A stretch of 64,000 bases of DNA, taken from NCBI RefSeq assembly GCF_000379125.1, contig NZ_KB900626.1:1025748-1089747 (forward strand). The letters run 5' to 3'. Below are positions 25,226 through 35,039 of this stretch, in pieces; position 1 is the stretch's first letter; each line of letters begins with the position of its first letter. The stretch comes from Methylosinus sp. LW4. GTDB lineage: Bacteria; Pseudomonadota; Alphaproteobacteria; Rhizobiales; Beijerinckiaceae. Both the position numbers and the translations under genes were made by a program. The notes beneath the pieces were generated by a model. That model was not told the DNA's origin. It saw only the letters and a program-made list of their open reading frames with translations, and made no database searches.

Positions 25226-26466
25226 GCGCTTCCTCCTCCGCGACGCGATTGACGGAGGAGCAGCTCTTTCATTGGCTGCGGCTCATTCGTTCGGAGAATG
25301 TCGGGCCGCGCACCTTTCGCCAGCTCGTCAACAAGTTCGGCGGCGCGCAGGCGGCGCTGGAGGCGCTGCCCGATCTGCTCGCGCGCTCCGCCCATGGGCG
25401 CATGATCCGCATCGCCGAGCCGGACGACGTGCGCGCCGAGATGGAGCGCTCGGCCAAGCTCGGCATTCGCTTCGTCTCGCTCGGCGACGCCGATTATCCG
25501 CAGCCGCTGCGCGCGATAGAGGCGCCGCCGCCGCTGCTGGCGTTGCGCGGCTCGGCGGAAATTCTGTCGCGTCCCTGCGTCGCCATCGTCGGCTCGCGCA
25601 ACGCTTCTGCAGCGGGGCTGACCTTCGCCGAGCGTCTGGCGCAAGGCCTCGCGCGGGACAATTACGTCATCGTCTCCGGCCTCGCGCGCGGCGTCGATTT
25701 CTCCGCGCATCGCGCGAGCCTCGCGGCCGGGACCGTCGCCGTGCTCGCCGGCGGCCATGCGCGGCCCTATCCCAATGAGCATCGCCCGTTGATCGAGGAG
25801 ATCATCGCGCGCGGCGGCGCCGTGGTGACGGAAATGCCGCTCGAATGGGAGCCGCGCGGGCGTGATTTTCCACGTCGCAATCGCATCGTCTCGGGCCTGT
25901 CGCGCGGCGTCGTGGTGGTGGAGGCGGCGCGCCGTTCCGGCTCGCTCATCACCGCGCGCTTCGCCATGGAGCAGGGCCGCGAGGTGTTCGCCGTTCCCGG
26001 CTCGCCGCTCGATCCGCGCGCCGAGGGAACCAATGATCTGCTGCGCCAGGGCGCAACTCTCTGCGCCGGCGCGGAGGATGTCACCCGCGCGCTCGCCGCC
26101 GGCGTCGGAAGGCAGGGCGATCTCTTTGGAGAAGGGGAGGGCGCGCCGAAGGACGAGCCCTTCTGGGAAGAGATGGACGATCTCTTCTCGCTGCAGGAGC
26201 AGGCGCCGAATTTCACGCATGATCGCGCCGCTCCCATCGCGCCGCAGCCGGCGAGCGCGCCGATCGTCGCCGCGCCGGAGCGCGAGGCGGAGACGGTCGA
26301 TCCTGTGGCGCGCGTCATGGCGCTGCTCGGGCCGGCGCCGGTCGCTATCGACGATCTCGTGCGCGCGGCGGGCCTGCCCGCGCGCGAGGTCAACGCCGCG
26401 CTGCTGGAGCTCGATCTCGCCGGGCGGCTCGCGCGTCACGGAGCCAATCTCGTCTCCTTGGCGTGA
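25222..26466 (+). CDS. dprA: DNA-processing protein DprA
   Basis: 414 residues. A SAM-like N-terminal domain ([19 protein letters not shown]) is followed by the Rossmann-like DprA fold with [29 protein letters not shown] and [22 protein letters not shown], then an acidic linker and a C-terminal winged-helix ([20 protein letters not shown]). DprA loads RecA on incoming single-stranded DNA in transformation. Coupled to plsY by a four-base overlap. Confidence 0.94.
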   Translation: MSASSSATRLTEEQLFHWLRLIRSENVGPRTFRQLVNKFGGAQAALEALPDLLARSAHGRMIRIAEPDDVRAEMERSAKLGIRFVSLGDADYPQPLRAIEAPPPLLALRGSAEILSRPCVAIVGSRNASAAGLTFAERLAQGLARDNYVIVSGLARGVDFSAHRASLAAGTVAVLAGGHARPYPNEHRPLIEEIIARGGAVVTEMPLEWEPRGRDFPRRNRIVSGLSRGVVVVEAARRSGSLITARFAMEQGREVFAVPGSPLDPRAEGTNDLLRQGATLCAGAEDVTRALAAGVGRQGDLFGEGEGAPKDEPFWEEMDDLFSLQEQAPNFTHDRAAPIAPQPASAPIVAAPEREAETVDPVARVMALLGPAPVAIDDLVRAAGLPAREVNAALLELDLAGRLARHGANLVSLA

Positions 26467-26475
26467 TCCGAGGCT

Positions 26476-26691
26476 CTACGCGCGGCCGCGCTCCTCGGCG
26501 GCGTGCTCGCGGGATTTCGCCTCGGCCTCGACGCGCGCCAGATTGAGGAAATAGGCGAGCATTGTGAGCTCGGACCGGTCGGCCATCATCGCCAGCTCGC
26601 CCGCCATTTGCGCGATATAGACGGCGAGAGAAGCGGTCGACGCCTCCTGCGCGTTCATTTCGGCGGTCGTTGCTTTTGCGCTCTTCGACAT
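26476..26691 (-). CDS. Small conserved-looking protein, unknown function
   Basis: 71 residues from the ATG at 26691 behind GAGGAG. A charged start is followed by an amphipathic, mostly helical body (SLAVYIAQMAGELAMMADRS, LTMLAYFLNLARVEAEAKSR). No signal peptide. I recall similar short proteins in alphaproteobacteria but no function. It converges with dprA across a nine-base gap. Confidence 0.6.
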   Translation of the reverse strand: MSKSAKATTAEMNAQEASTASLAVYIAQMAGELAMMADRSELTMLAYFLNLARVEAEAKSREHAAEERGRA

Positions 26692-27255
26692 CGGCTCCTC
26701 GCATCGGCGCAATGCGTGGCACCGGCGATTCCAGATTTCAACCTACGGTCGTAAAATGCCTCTTCGTCGACGGCTTGTCAACGCGACCGCGGCAATGGCG
26801 ACGCGATTTTCCCTTTGAAGGCCTCGCTCGGCGGCGACTACGGAAGCCGTCGAAATGCCGCTCGATACAACTAAAAGTTTTCATATCGAGGCGGTCCCGG
26901 CGCGGCGGGAGCGTTAACGGAGGGTTTTTTTTGACCCTCGATGGTCTGGACGGCCGGTAAGCGCGCCTTAGTTCCCCTTCACCTGGGCCGCGCTTCTCTC
27001 AGCGGAGCGACGGCATGAACGGGAATTTTTCAATGAGGCGCGAGTTCAGCGACCGATGAGTTGGGGGACTGATATGTGCGTTGGCTTCTCTTCACCGACC
27101 GCGCTCCTCCCTGCGCATCTGGTCGTCTGCGCCGTCGCGTCTGCCGTAACTGAATGAACGTCTGCGCCGGCGCGGATCGCGCCGTGACGAAAGGTTCCGG
27201 TCGCCCGCTGCGGGCGGCTGGAAAGGGGGGCGAGAGCCACGAGGAGGCTTGAGTC
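26692..27255. other. Intergenic region between two small genes
   Basis: 564 bases without a supported gene. A minus-strand promoter candidate lies at 26753-26781. Around 26920-26935 there is a run of eight T. A GGAGGCTTG ribosome site precedes 27256. Reading frames here on both strands lack ribosome sites and recognisable protein. Confidence 0.4.
26753..26781 (-). promoter_or_regulatory. Candidate sigma-70 promoter of the 71-residue gene
   Basis: On the minus strand TTGACA (26776-26781) is followed after 17 bases by CATTTT (26753-26758). The -35 box is perfect, the -10 weak. It would start transcription about 55 bases before the ATG at 26691. Confidence 0.35.
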
Positions 27256-27729
27256 ATGAGCAAGGTTGTGAAGTTGTCTCTGCTGGGCGCCGCTGGCGCC
27301 GTGATCGGCATCGCCGCGCCGGGCGTCGCTCTGGCCGGTCCGGTCGGAATGGCGAATGTGGCGTCCGTGTCGCTTCCGGCGGCGACGGACGAGGTCCATT
27401 ATCGTCGCATTCATTCGGGCCGCTCGGCGCACTTCTGCCCGCCGCGCCGCATCGAGCACCGCACGGTCTATGTGCGTCGCATCATCGAGCGCCGCACCGC
27501 CTACTATCCGCTGTATGAGCGCCGCACGGCCTATGTCGCGGCTCCGGTGGCGACGGCTGTCGCCGTGCCGGTCGTCGCGGCGACCTACGCCTATCCCTCC
27601 TATGGATATGGCTATGGCGGCCCGGGCATCATCGGCGCCGGCGCCGGTCTTCTCGGCGGCGCGCTGAACATCGGCTTCGGCGGCGGCGGCTGGGGCGGCG
27701 GCTGGGGTTGGCGTCGCGGCTGGTGGTGA
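27256..27729 (+). CDS. Secreted Arg- and Gly-rich protein, unknown function
   Basis: 157 residues. Signal peptide to about residue 27 (GVALAGP). Then a basic segment with repeated units EHRTVYVRRI, ERRTAYYPLY and ERRTAYVAAP, a hydrophobic stretch, and a Gly/Trp-rich end (GGGGWGGGWGWRR). It has a good ribosome site (GAGGAGG). It could be an outer-surface or cell-wall associated protein. Similar Gly-Trp tails occur in small secreted alphaproteobacterial proteins of unknown role. Confidence 0.7.
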   Translation: MSKVVKLSLLGAAGAVIGIAAPGVALAGPVGMANVASVSLPAATDEVHYRRIHSGRSAHFCPPRRIEHRTVYVRRIIERRTAYYPLYERRTAYVAAPVATAVAVPVVAATYAYPSYGYGYGGPGIIGAGAGLLGGALNIGFGGGGWGGGWGWRRGWW

Positions 27730-27739
27730 GCCGGCTCGT

Positions 27740-28222
27740 CTAGCCTCCCGTAGCGAGGCGCCCCAGCCTGTCTAGGGCGCCTTGCAGAATATAGGCCGCG
27801 GCCATTCTGTCCACGACCTCGGCCCGTTTCGCGCGCGAGACGTCCTGCGCCAGCAGCTCTCTGGTGACGGCGGCGGTGGAAAGCCGCTCGTCCCAGAAGG
27901 CGTAGGGCGTGCGGCGCATCGCGTCGAAATTGCGCATGAAGGCCCGCGTCGCTTGCGCCCGCGGGCCTTCGGACCCATCCATGTTGAGCGGCAGGCCGAC
28001 GATCAGCGCGGCGATCTCATGCTGCGCGATCAAGGCGGCGAGCCGCTCGGCGTCCTTGGTGAATTTCACGCGGCGGATCGTCTCGAGCGGCGTCGCGAGG
28101 CGGCGCTCGACGTCCGACAGCGCGAGCCCCACGGTCTTCGTTCCGACATCGAGCCCGATCAGCCTGCTTTTTTGCGGCAGCAGAGCGGCGAGCTCCTCGA
28201 GCGTCTTTTGTCCGGCGGTCAT
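27740..28222 (-). CDS. ruvX: RuvX / YqgF family putative pre-16S rRNA nuclease
   Basis: 160 residues with the RNase H-like motifs RLIGLDVGTKTVGLALSD and AALIVGLPLNMDGSEG and a late KRAEVVDRMAAAYILQGAL. The family (YqgF, also called putative Holliday junction resolvase) is needed for 16S rRNA 5' end maturation. The start at 28222 matches the conserved N-terminus; an upstream in-frame start at 28297 is not supported. Divergent from gatC. Confidence 0.9.
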   Translation of the reverse strand: MTAGQKTLEELAALLPQKSRLIGLDVGTKTVGLALSDVERRLATPLETIRRVKFTKDAERLAALIAQHEIAALIVGLPLNMDGSEGPRAQATRAFMRNFDAMRRTPYAFWDERLSTAAVTRELLAQDVSRAKRAEVVDRMAAAYILQGALDRLGRLATGG

Positions 28223-28359
28223 GCCTATTCGCCTAGCACGTCGCGCGGCTTTCTGGAAATCCGGCGCGCTCGTTGCATCACGGGCGGACGCGCGCATTGC
28301 GCCCTCGAAGCCGCGAGTGGTATAGCGCGCGGGACGAAGTCGGAACGGAGCTCCATAAA

Positions 28360-28647
28360 ATGTCCGTCGATCAGGCGACTGTCCGCCGCATCGCCCATCT
28401 CGCGCGCATCGCCGTCGAGGACCAAGAGGTCGAGCGCCTCGGCGCGGAGCTCAACGCCATATTGGATTTCGTCGCCGAGCTGTCGAGCGTCGACGTCGAA
28501 GGCGTCGAGCCATTGACCTCCGTTCTGCCCATGCAAATGAAGAAACGGCAGGACGTCGTCACCGACGGCGGCTTCGCCGACGCCATTCTGGCCAATGCGC
28601 CGGAAAAGGACGATCAATATTTCGTCGTGCCCAAGGTCGTGGAATAG
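28360..28647 (+). CDS. gatC: Asp/Glu-tRNA amidotransferase subunit C
   Basis: 95 residues, the normal GatC length, starting [19 protein letters not shown] and ending [12 protein letters not shown], which are family hallmarks. GatC stabilises the GatA-GatB complex that amidates misacylated Glu-tRNA(Gln) or Asp-tRNA(Asn). An upstream in-frame extension to 28273 overlaps the ruvX promoter side and was rejected. First gene of gatC-gatA-chorismate mutase-gatB. Confidence 0.94.
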   Translation: MSVDQATVRRIAHLARIAVEDQEVERLGAELNAILDFVAELSSVDVEGVEPLTSVLPMQMKKRQDVVTDGGFADAILANAPEKDDQYFVVPKVVE

Positions 28648-28720
28648 ACGCCTTCCGCAAAGACGAGCGACGCCCGCGACGCGGGCTTTCGAATAAGACA
28701 CGAACGAGCGAAACGCATTC

Positions 28721-30220
28721 ATGTCCGATCCTACGCATTTGTCCCTCGCCGAGGCGCGCGATGCGCTCGCTGCGAAGAAGCTGTCGGCGACGGAGCTGAC
28801 CAAGGCCCATATAGAGGCGATAGAGAAAGCGCGCGCGCTCAACGCTTTCCTCACCGAGACGCCCGAGCTCGCGCTCGCGGCCGCGCAGGACAGCGACGCG
28901 CGCATCGCCCGCGGCGAGGCGCGTCCGCTCGAGGGCCTGCCGCTCGGCATAAAGGACCTCTATTGCACCAAGGGCGTGCGCACCACGGCGGCGAGCCGCA
29001 TCCTCGACGATTTCACGCCCACTTATGAATCGACCGTCTCCGCCAATCTGTGGCGCGACGGCGCGCTGATGCTGGGCAAGCTCAATCTCGACGAATTCGC
29101 CATGGGCTCCTCCAATGAGACCAGCGCCTTCGGCCCTGTCGTCTCGCCCTGGCGGCGCAAGAAGGGCGAGGGGTTCGACGACGCCAAGATCGTTCCCGGC
29201 GGCTCCTCGGGCGGCTCCTCCGCCGCCGTCGCCGCGCGTCTCGCGCTCGGCGCGACGGCGACCGACACGGGCGGCTCCATTCGCCAGCCGGCGGCTTTCA
29301 CCGGCACTGTGGGCATAAAGCCGACCTATGGCCGCTGCTCGCGCTGGGGCATTGTCGCTTTCGCCTCATCGCTCGATCAGGCGGGACCGATCACGCGCAC
29401 GGTGCGCGACGCGGCGATCATGCTGCGCTCTATGGCCGGCCATGATCCCAAGGACACGACCAGCGTCGATGCGCCGGTTCCCGATTACGAGGCGGCGATC
29501 GGCGCCTCGGTGAAGGGCCGCCGCATTGGAATCCCCAAGGAATATCGCATCGGCGGCGGCGCCGAGATCAATGCGCTGTGGGACCAGGGCGTCGCCTGGC
29601 TGCGCGACGCCGGCGCCGAGATCGTCGAGATTTCCCTGCCGCATACGCGTTTCGCTCTGCCGGCCTATTACATTATCGCGCCGGCGGAGGCCTCTTCCAA
29701 TCTCGCGCGCTATGACGGCGTGCGCTACGGCCTGCGCGAGAAGGGCCGCGACATCGCCGACATGTATGAGAAGACGCGCGCCAAAGGCTTCGGGGCCGAG
29801 GTGCGCCGCCGCGTGATGATCGGCGCCTATGTGCTCTCGCACGGCTATTACGACGCTTATTATGTGCGCGCGCAGAAGATCCGCAGCCTCATCAAGCGCG
29901 ATTTCGACGAGGCTTTCGCGGCCGGCGTCGACGCCGTGCTGACGCCCGCGACGCCTTCCACCGCTTTCGCGCAAGGCGAGAAGGGCGCGGCCGATCCCGT
30001 CGAAATGTATCTCAACGACATTTTCACCGTGACGGTGAACATGGCCGGCCTGCCGGGCATTGCAGTGCCGGGCGGGCTCGGCGCCGATGGATTGCCGCTC
30101 GGCCTGCAGCTCATCGGCCGCCCCTTCGACGAGGCGACCTTGTTCTCGCTCGCCGCAGCGCTGGAGAGCGCGGCGCCGAAGATCGTTTTCCCGCAGCCCT
30201 GGTGGACAGACGCGAAATGA
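28721..30220 (+). CDS. gatA: Asp/Glu-tRNA amidotransferase subunit A
   Basis: 499 residues, an amidase-signature protein. The Ser-cisSer-Lys triad is visible: Lys78 in GIKDLY, Ser162 in PGGSSGGSS and Ser186 in [10 protein letters not shown]. It hydrolyses glutamine to supply ammonia to GatB. Its stop overlaps the start of a chorismate mutase gene (ATGA at 30217), an unusual insertion between gatA and gatB. Confidence 0.97.
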   Translation: MSDPTHLSLAEARDALAAKKLSATELTKAHIEAIEKARALNAFLTETPELALAAAQDSDARIARGEARPLEGLPLGIKDLYCTKGVRTTAASRILDDFTPTYESTVSANLWRDGALMLGKLNLDEFAMGSSNETSAFGPVVSPWRRKKGEGFDDAKIVPGGSSGGSSAAVAARLALGATATDTGGSIRQPAAFTGTVGIKPTYGRCSRWGIVAFASSLDQAGPITRTVRDAAIMLRSMAGHDPKDTTSVDAPVPDYEAAIGASVKGRRIGIPKEYRIGGGAEINALWDQGVAWLRDAGAEIVEISLPHTRFALPAYYIIAPAEASSNLARYDGVRYGLREKGRDIADMYEKTRAKGFGAEVRRRVMIGAYVLSHGYYDAYYVRAQKIRSLIKRDFDEAFAAGVDAVLTPATPSTAFAQGEKGAADPVEMYLNDIFTVTVNMAGLPGIAVPGGLGADGLPLGLQLIGRPFDEATLFSLAAALESAAPKIVFPQPWWTDAK

Positions 30221-30558
30221 CGCGCAGAGCAGAGGCCGCAAAGCGCGAACCGCGCGACGAAATGTCGGACGTGCGCGCCACCATAGACGCGCTCGACGAC
30301 GAGCTCGTCGCTCTGCTCGCGCGCCGTCAGCGCCAGATCGAGCGCGCCGCGGCGGTGAAACCCTCGCTCGGGATTCCCGCGCGTGTGCCGGAGCGCGTCG
30401 ACGAAGTGCTGGCGCGCGTCGCCGCGGCGTCCGAGCGCGAGGGGCTCGAGACCGAGCTGGGCCAAGCGCTGTGGCGCGCGCTGATCGAATGGTCGATCGG
30501 CTATGAAGAGCGGCTGATGGGCGATCGCGAGCAAAGCGAGACGCCGTCCGGCGCCTGA
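30217..30558 (+). CDS. Chorismate mutase (AroQ type)
   Basis: 113 residues from the ATG that overlaps the gatA stop. The helical AroQ pattern is present: [20 protein letters not shown], then [18 protein letters not shown] and [16 protein letters not shown]. It would convert chorismate to prephenate for Phe and Tyr synthesis. An earlier in-frame GTG at 30202 is less likely. A gene for aromatic amino acid synthesis between gatA and gatB is odd; translational coupling to gatA is clear from the overlap. Confidence 0.85.
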   Translation: MTRRAEAAKREPRDEMSDVRATIDALDDELVALLARRQRQIERAAAVKPSLGIPARVPERVDEVLARVAAASEREGLETELGQALWRALIEWSIGYEERLMGDREQSETPSGA

Positions 30559-30561
30559 GCG

Positions 30562-30645
30562 GTCATTGCTGGGAGCGGAGCGGCGACGCGCGATCGAGGG
30601 GCCATCGGCCCCTGGATTGCTTCGCCCTCGGCTCGCAATGACGAG
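30562..30645. repeat. REP-like palindromic element
   Basis: Outer arms TCATTGC (30563-30569) and GCAATGA (30635-30641) enclose an inner hairpin AGGGGCC-ATC-GGCCCCT (30597-30613) and the phrase GGATTGCTTCG. This is the layout of extragenic palindromic repeats seen in many alphaproteobacteria. I see one clear copy in the window, between the chorismate mutase gene and gatB. Confidence 0.65.
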
Positions 30646-30702
30646 CGTCGATCTTAGATGTAAGCTTCCCTCAACGATAGACACGGTTCGAGGACGAAAG
30701 AC

Positions 30703-32175
30703 ATGAACACGCGCGAGACGCAGCCGAGCAAGCTCCTCAAAGGCGCGACCGGCGACTGGGAAGTCGTCGTCGGCATGGAGATACACGCCCAGGTGACGAG
30801 CAAGGCCAAGCTCTTCTCCGGCGCTTCCGCGGAATATGGCGGCGAGCCCAATAATCATGTCTCGCTCGTCGACGCGGCCATGCCGGGCATGCTGCCGGTC
30901 ATCAATGAGGAATGCGTCAAACAGGCCATTCGCACCGGCCTCGGCCTGCAGGCGCAGATCAATCTGCGTTCCGTGTTCGATCGGAAAAATTATTTCTATC
31001 CCGATCTGCCGCAGGGCTATCAGATTTCCCAGTACAAGCATCCGATCGTCGGCGAGGGCGAAGTCATCGTCGATGTGACGCCCAGCGAGCGCATCACCGT
31101 CGGCATAGAGCGTCTGCATCTCGAGCAGGACGCCGGCAAGTCCATCCATGATCTCTCGCCCAGCGAGAGCCATGTGGACCTCAATCGTTCCGGCGTCGCG
31201 CTGATGGAGATCGTTTCCAAGCCGGACATTCGCTCGGCGGAGGAGGCGCGCGCCTATGTCTCCAAGCTGCGCACCATTCTGCGCTATATCGGCTCCTGCG
31301 ACGGCAATATGGAGCAGGGCTCGCTGCGCGCCGACGTGAACGTCTCCGTGCGCAAGCCCGGCGCGCCCTTCGGCACGCGCTGCGAGATCAAGAACGTCAA
31401 CTCCATCCGCTTCATCGGCCAGGCGGTGGAGGTGGAGGCGCGCCGCCAGATCGGCATTCTCGAGGACGGCGGCGTCATCGCTCAGGAGACGCGCCTCTTC
31501 GATCCCGGCAAGGGCGAGACGCGCTCCATGCGCTCCAAGGAGGAGGCGCACGACTACCGCTATTTCCCTGACCCCGATCTGCTGCCGCTGGAATTCGATC
31601 AGGCCTATGTCGATGCGCTGAAGGTCGAACTGCCCGAGCTGCCGGATGAGAAGCGCGCGCGCTTCGTCGCCGATTACGGCCTGCCGCCCTATGACGCGGG
31701 CGTGCTCGTCGCCGAGCGCGCGAGCGCAGACTTCTTCGAGGAGGCGGCGAAGGGCCGCGACGCCAAGCTCGTCGCCAATTGGGTGATCAACGAGCTGTTC
31801 GGCCGCCTCAACAAGGAGGGGCTCGACATTACGCGCTCGCCCGTGTCCGCGCAGGCGATCGGCGCCATTGTCGATCTCATCTCCACCGGCGTCATCTCGG
31901 GCAAGATCGGCAAGGATCTGTTCGAGATCGTCTGGCAGGAGGGCGGCGATCCACGCGAGATCGTCGAGACGCGCGGCTTGAAGCAGGTGACGGACACGGG
32001 CGCGATCGAGAAGGCGATCGATGAGATCATCGCCGCCAATCCCGACAAGGTCGCGCAAGCCAAGGCGAAGCCGACCATGCTCGGCTGGTTCGTCGGCCAG
32101 GTGATGAAGGCGACCGGCGGCAAAGCCAATCCGCAAGCCGTCAATGACTTGCTGAAGAGCCGTCTCGGCGTCTGA
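30703..32175 (+). CDS. gatB: Asp/Glu-tRNA amidotransferase subunit B
   Basis: 490 residues. GatB signature [20 protein letters not shown] and [17 protein letters not shown] at the N-terminus, [18 protein letters not shown], and a C-terminal YqeY-like domain ([18 protein letters not shown]) are all present. It is the kinase/transamidase subunit. It lies about 140 bases after the chorismate mutase gene, with a REP-like element in the gap, so it may have its own promoter. Confidence 0.97.
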   Translation: MNTRETQPSKLLKGATGDWEVVVGMEIHAQVTSKAKLFSGASAEYGGEPNNHVSLVDAAMPGMLPVINEECVKQAIRTGLGLQAQINLRSVFDRKNYFYPDLPQGYQISQYKHPIVGEGEVIVDVTPSERITVGIERLHLEQDAGKSIHDLSPSESHVDLNRSGVALMEIVSKPDIRSAEEARAYVSKLRTILRYIGSCDGNMEQGSLRADVNVSVRKPGAPFGTRCEIKNVNSIRFIGQAVEVEARRQIGILEDGGVIAQETRLFDPGKGETRSMRSKEEAHDYRYFPDPDLLPLEFDQAYVDALKVELPELPDEKRARFVADYGLPPYDAGVLVAERASADFFEEAAKGRDAKLVANWVINELFGRLNKEGLDITRSPVSAQAIGAIVDLISTGVISGKIGKDLFEIVWQEGGDPREIVETRGLKQVTDTGAIEKAIDEIIAANPDKVAQAKAKPTMLGWFVGQVMKATGGKANPQAVNDLLKSRLGV

Positions 32176-32836
32176 GACGCTTTGGGCAGAGCCGAAACTC
32201 GAATCACCGGCGGCGTCGATTCGATCGAATCGACGCCGCGTCATGGCCGCAGCGCAGCTATCGCGAGACGCGGCGCGCACGCTGCGCACAATTTTTTTTC
32301 ACATGGTCGGCAGCGCCGCGAGCGCGCGCGCGACGACATTCGCAGAGGCGGCGCCGGCGTCGTCGCGAGTGCGTCGAGACATGCGACGCGATCGTCTTCG
32401 AGCGTCGGCGACAGCGTGAAATGCAAGCGCGAAATCTCTCATCGTCATGCGCGCGGCTTCTCGCCGATGCGTTGCGCGCAATTGCGCGCATCTCCTAGTC
32501 ATTGAAGGAAAACAATAGATTGAATGCTCTCGTCGAGGGTTGCGCAGTCTGCGCCGACATCTCGGCGCGGCGGCGTCCGCGATGCGCGACGCGTCCTTCG
32601 AGCGCCGCCGAAATCGCATTCGACATGTGTCTTCCGCGCTGCCTCACGCGTCGTTTTCGACATGCGTTTTTCTGTTCATCGGCGCGCGCATTCGTCGCCG
32701 TCGCGCGCTAAGCGACATCGCATTCGCGAGCAATTCGTGAAAGCGCCACTTGAACGACTATTTAACCACGTTACGCTATTGCGGCCTATTGTCGGTCATA
32801 GCGACATTCCGACGATATGGATCAAGGGGACTGAAT
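32176..32836. other. Long intergenic region before the histone-like gene
   Basis: 661 bases with no supported gene. It starts with the 30-bp palindrome listed separately, then has a GC-rich part full of CGCG and GCGC steps, and from about 32740 an AT-richer part that should hold the promoter of the gene at 32837. Short reading frames on both strands have no ribosome sites and no family resemblance. Confidence 0.45.
32210..32239. terminator. 30-bp perfect palindrome after gatB
   Basis: The 15 bases at 32210-32224 are the exact reverse complement of 32225-32239, starting GCGGCGTCGATTCGA. It lies 34 bases beyond the gatB stop and as RNA would form a long hairpin, so it is probably a terminator although no T run follows. 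A dimeric regulator site is the alternative. Confidence 0.55.
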
Positions 32837-33202
32837 ATGGCGAAACCAACGACGAAGCGTAAGCCTGCGAAAAAGGCGACCGCGAAGAAGGGTGCTCGTA
32901 AGACTGCGACCAAGAAGGCGGCGACCAAGAAGGCCGCGACCAAGAAGGCCACCGCCAAGAAGGCTACGCGCAAGGCCGCTTCGAAGAAGGTCGCCCGCAA
33001 GACCACGCGCAAGACGGCGACGAAGAAGCGCGTTGCGACGAAGAAGCGCGTCGCCACGAAGAAGCGCGTCGCGAAGAAGAAGCGCACTGCGACGAAGAAG
33101 ACCGCGACGAAGAAGGCCGTGCGCAAGGCGCCCGTCAAGCGTCGCGCTCCGCGCAAGGCCAAGGAAACTCCTCCGGCTCCCGAAAGCTCGGAAGCGGTCT
33201 GA
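32837..33202 (+). CDS. Histone H1-like Lys/Ala-rich DNA-binding protein
   Basis: 121 residues made almost wholly of Lys, Ala, Thr and Arg in short units such as KKAATKKA and KKRVATKKRV (the latter repeated three times). It matches the bacterial histone H1-like proteins (AlgP/Hc1-like tails) that bind DNA non-specifically and compact the nucleoid. It starts at an ATG behind AAGGGGA. The length of such repeats varies between strains, so alleles may differ. Ends in a short acidic tail (KETPPAPESSEAV). Confidence 0.85.
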   Translation: MAKPTTKRKPAKKATAKKGARKTATKKAATKKAATKKATAKKATRKAASKKVARKTTRKTATKKRVATKKRVATKKRVAKKKRTATKKTATKKAVRKAPVKRRAPRKAKETPPAPESSEAV

Positions 33203-33399
33203 CGAAAGACCCGCGGCCCGAAACGCGTTCGCCATGCGCAGCCGATCCACCTCGCATCGTGAACGCGTTTCGCAGCATTTCTCGCCCGGGCCGGCTCGGC
33301 CCGCGCTCCCTGTTTCCGATCGGCTGTCTTGCTCTCGCGCTTTGCCGCCGGCCTCCATGCGAGGTCCGCGGCGGCGAGCGAGACGCCTCTGTCAGGCCA

Positions 33400-35029
<1,630 letters not shown>

Positions 35030-35039
35030 CTTCCGGCTC

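Noticed and set aside
29860..32289. 809-codon minus-strand reading frame
   Set aside because: Antisense shadow of gatA, the chorismate mutase gene and gatB.
32892..33162. Repeats of AAGAAG units, considered as a non-coding tandem repeat
   Set aside because: They encode the Lys-rich histone-like protein, which has a good start and ribosome site.
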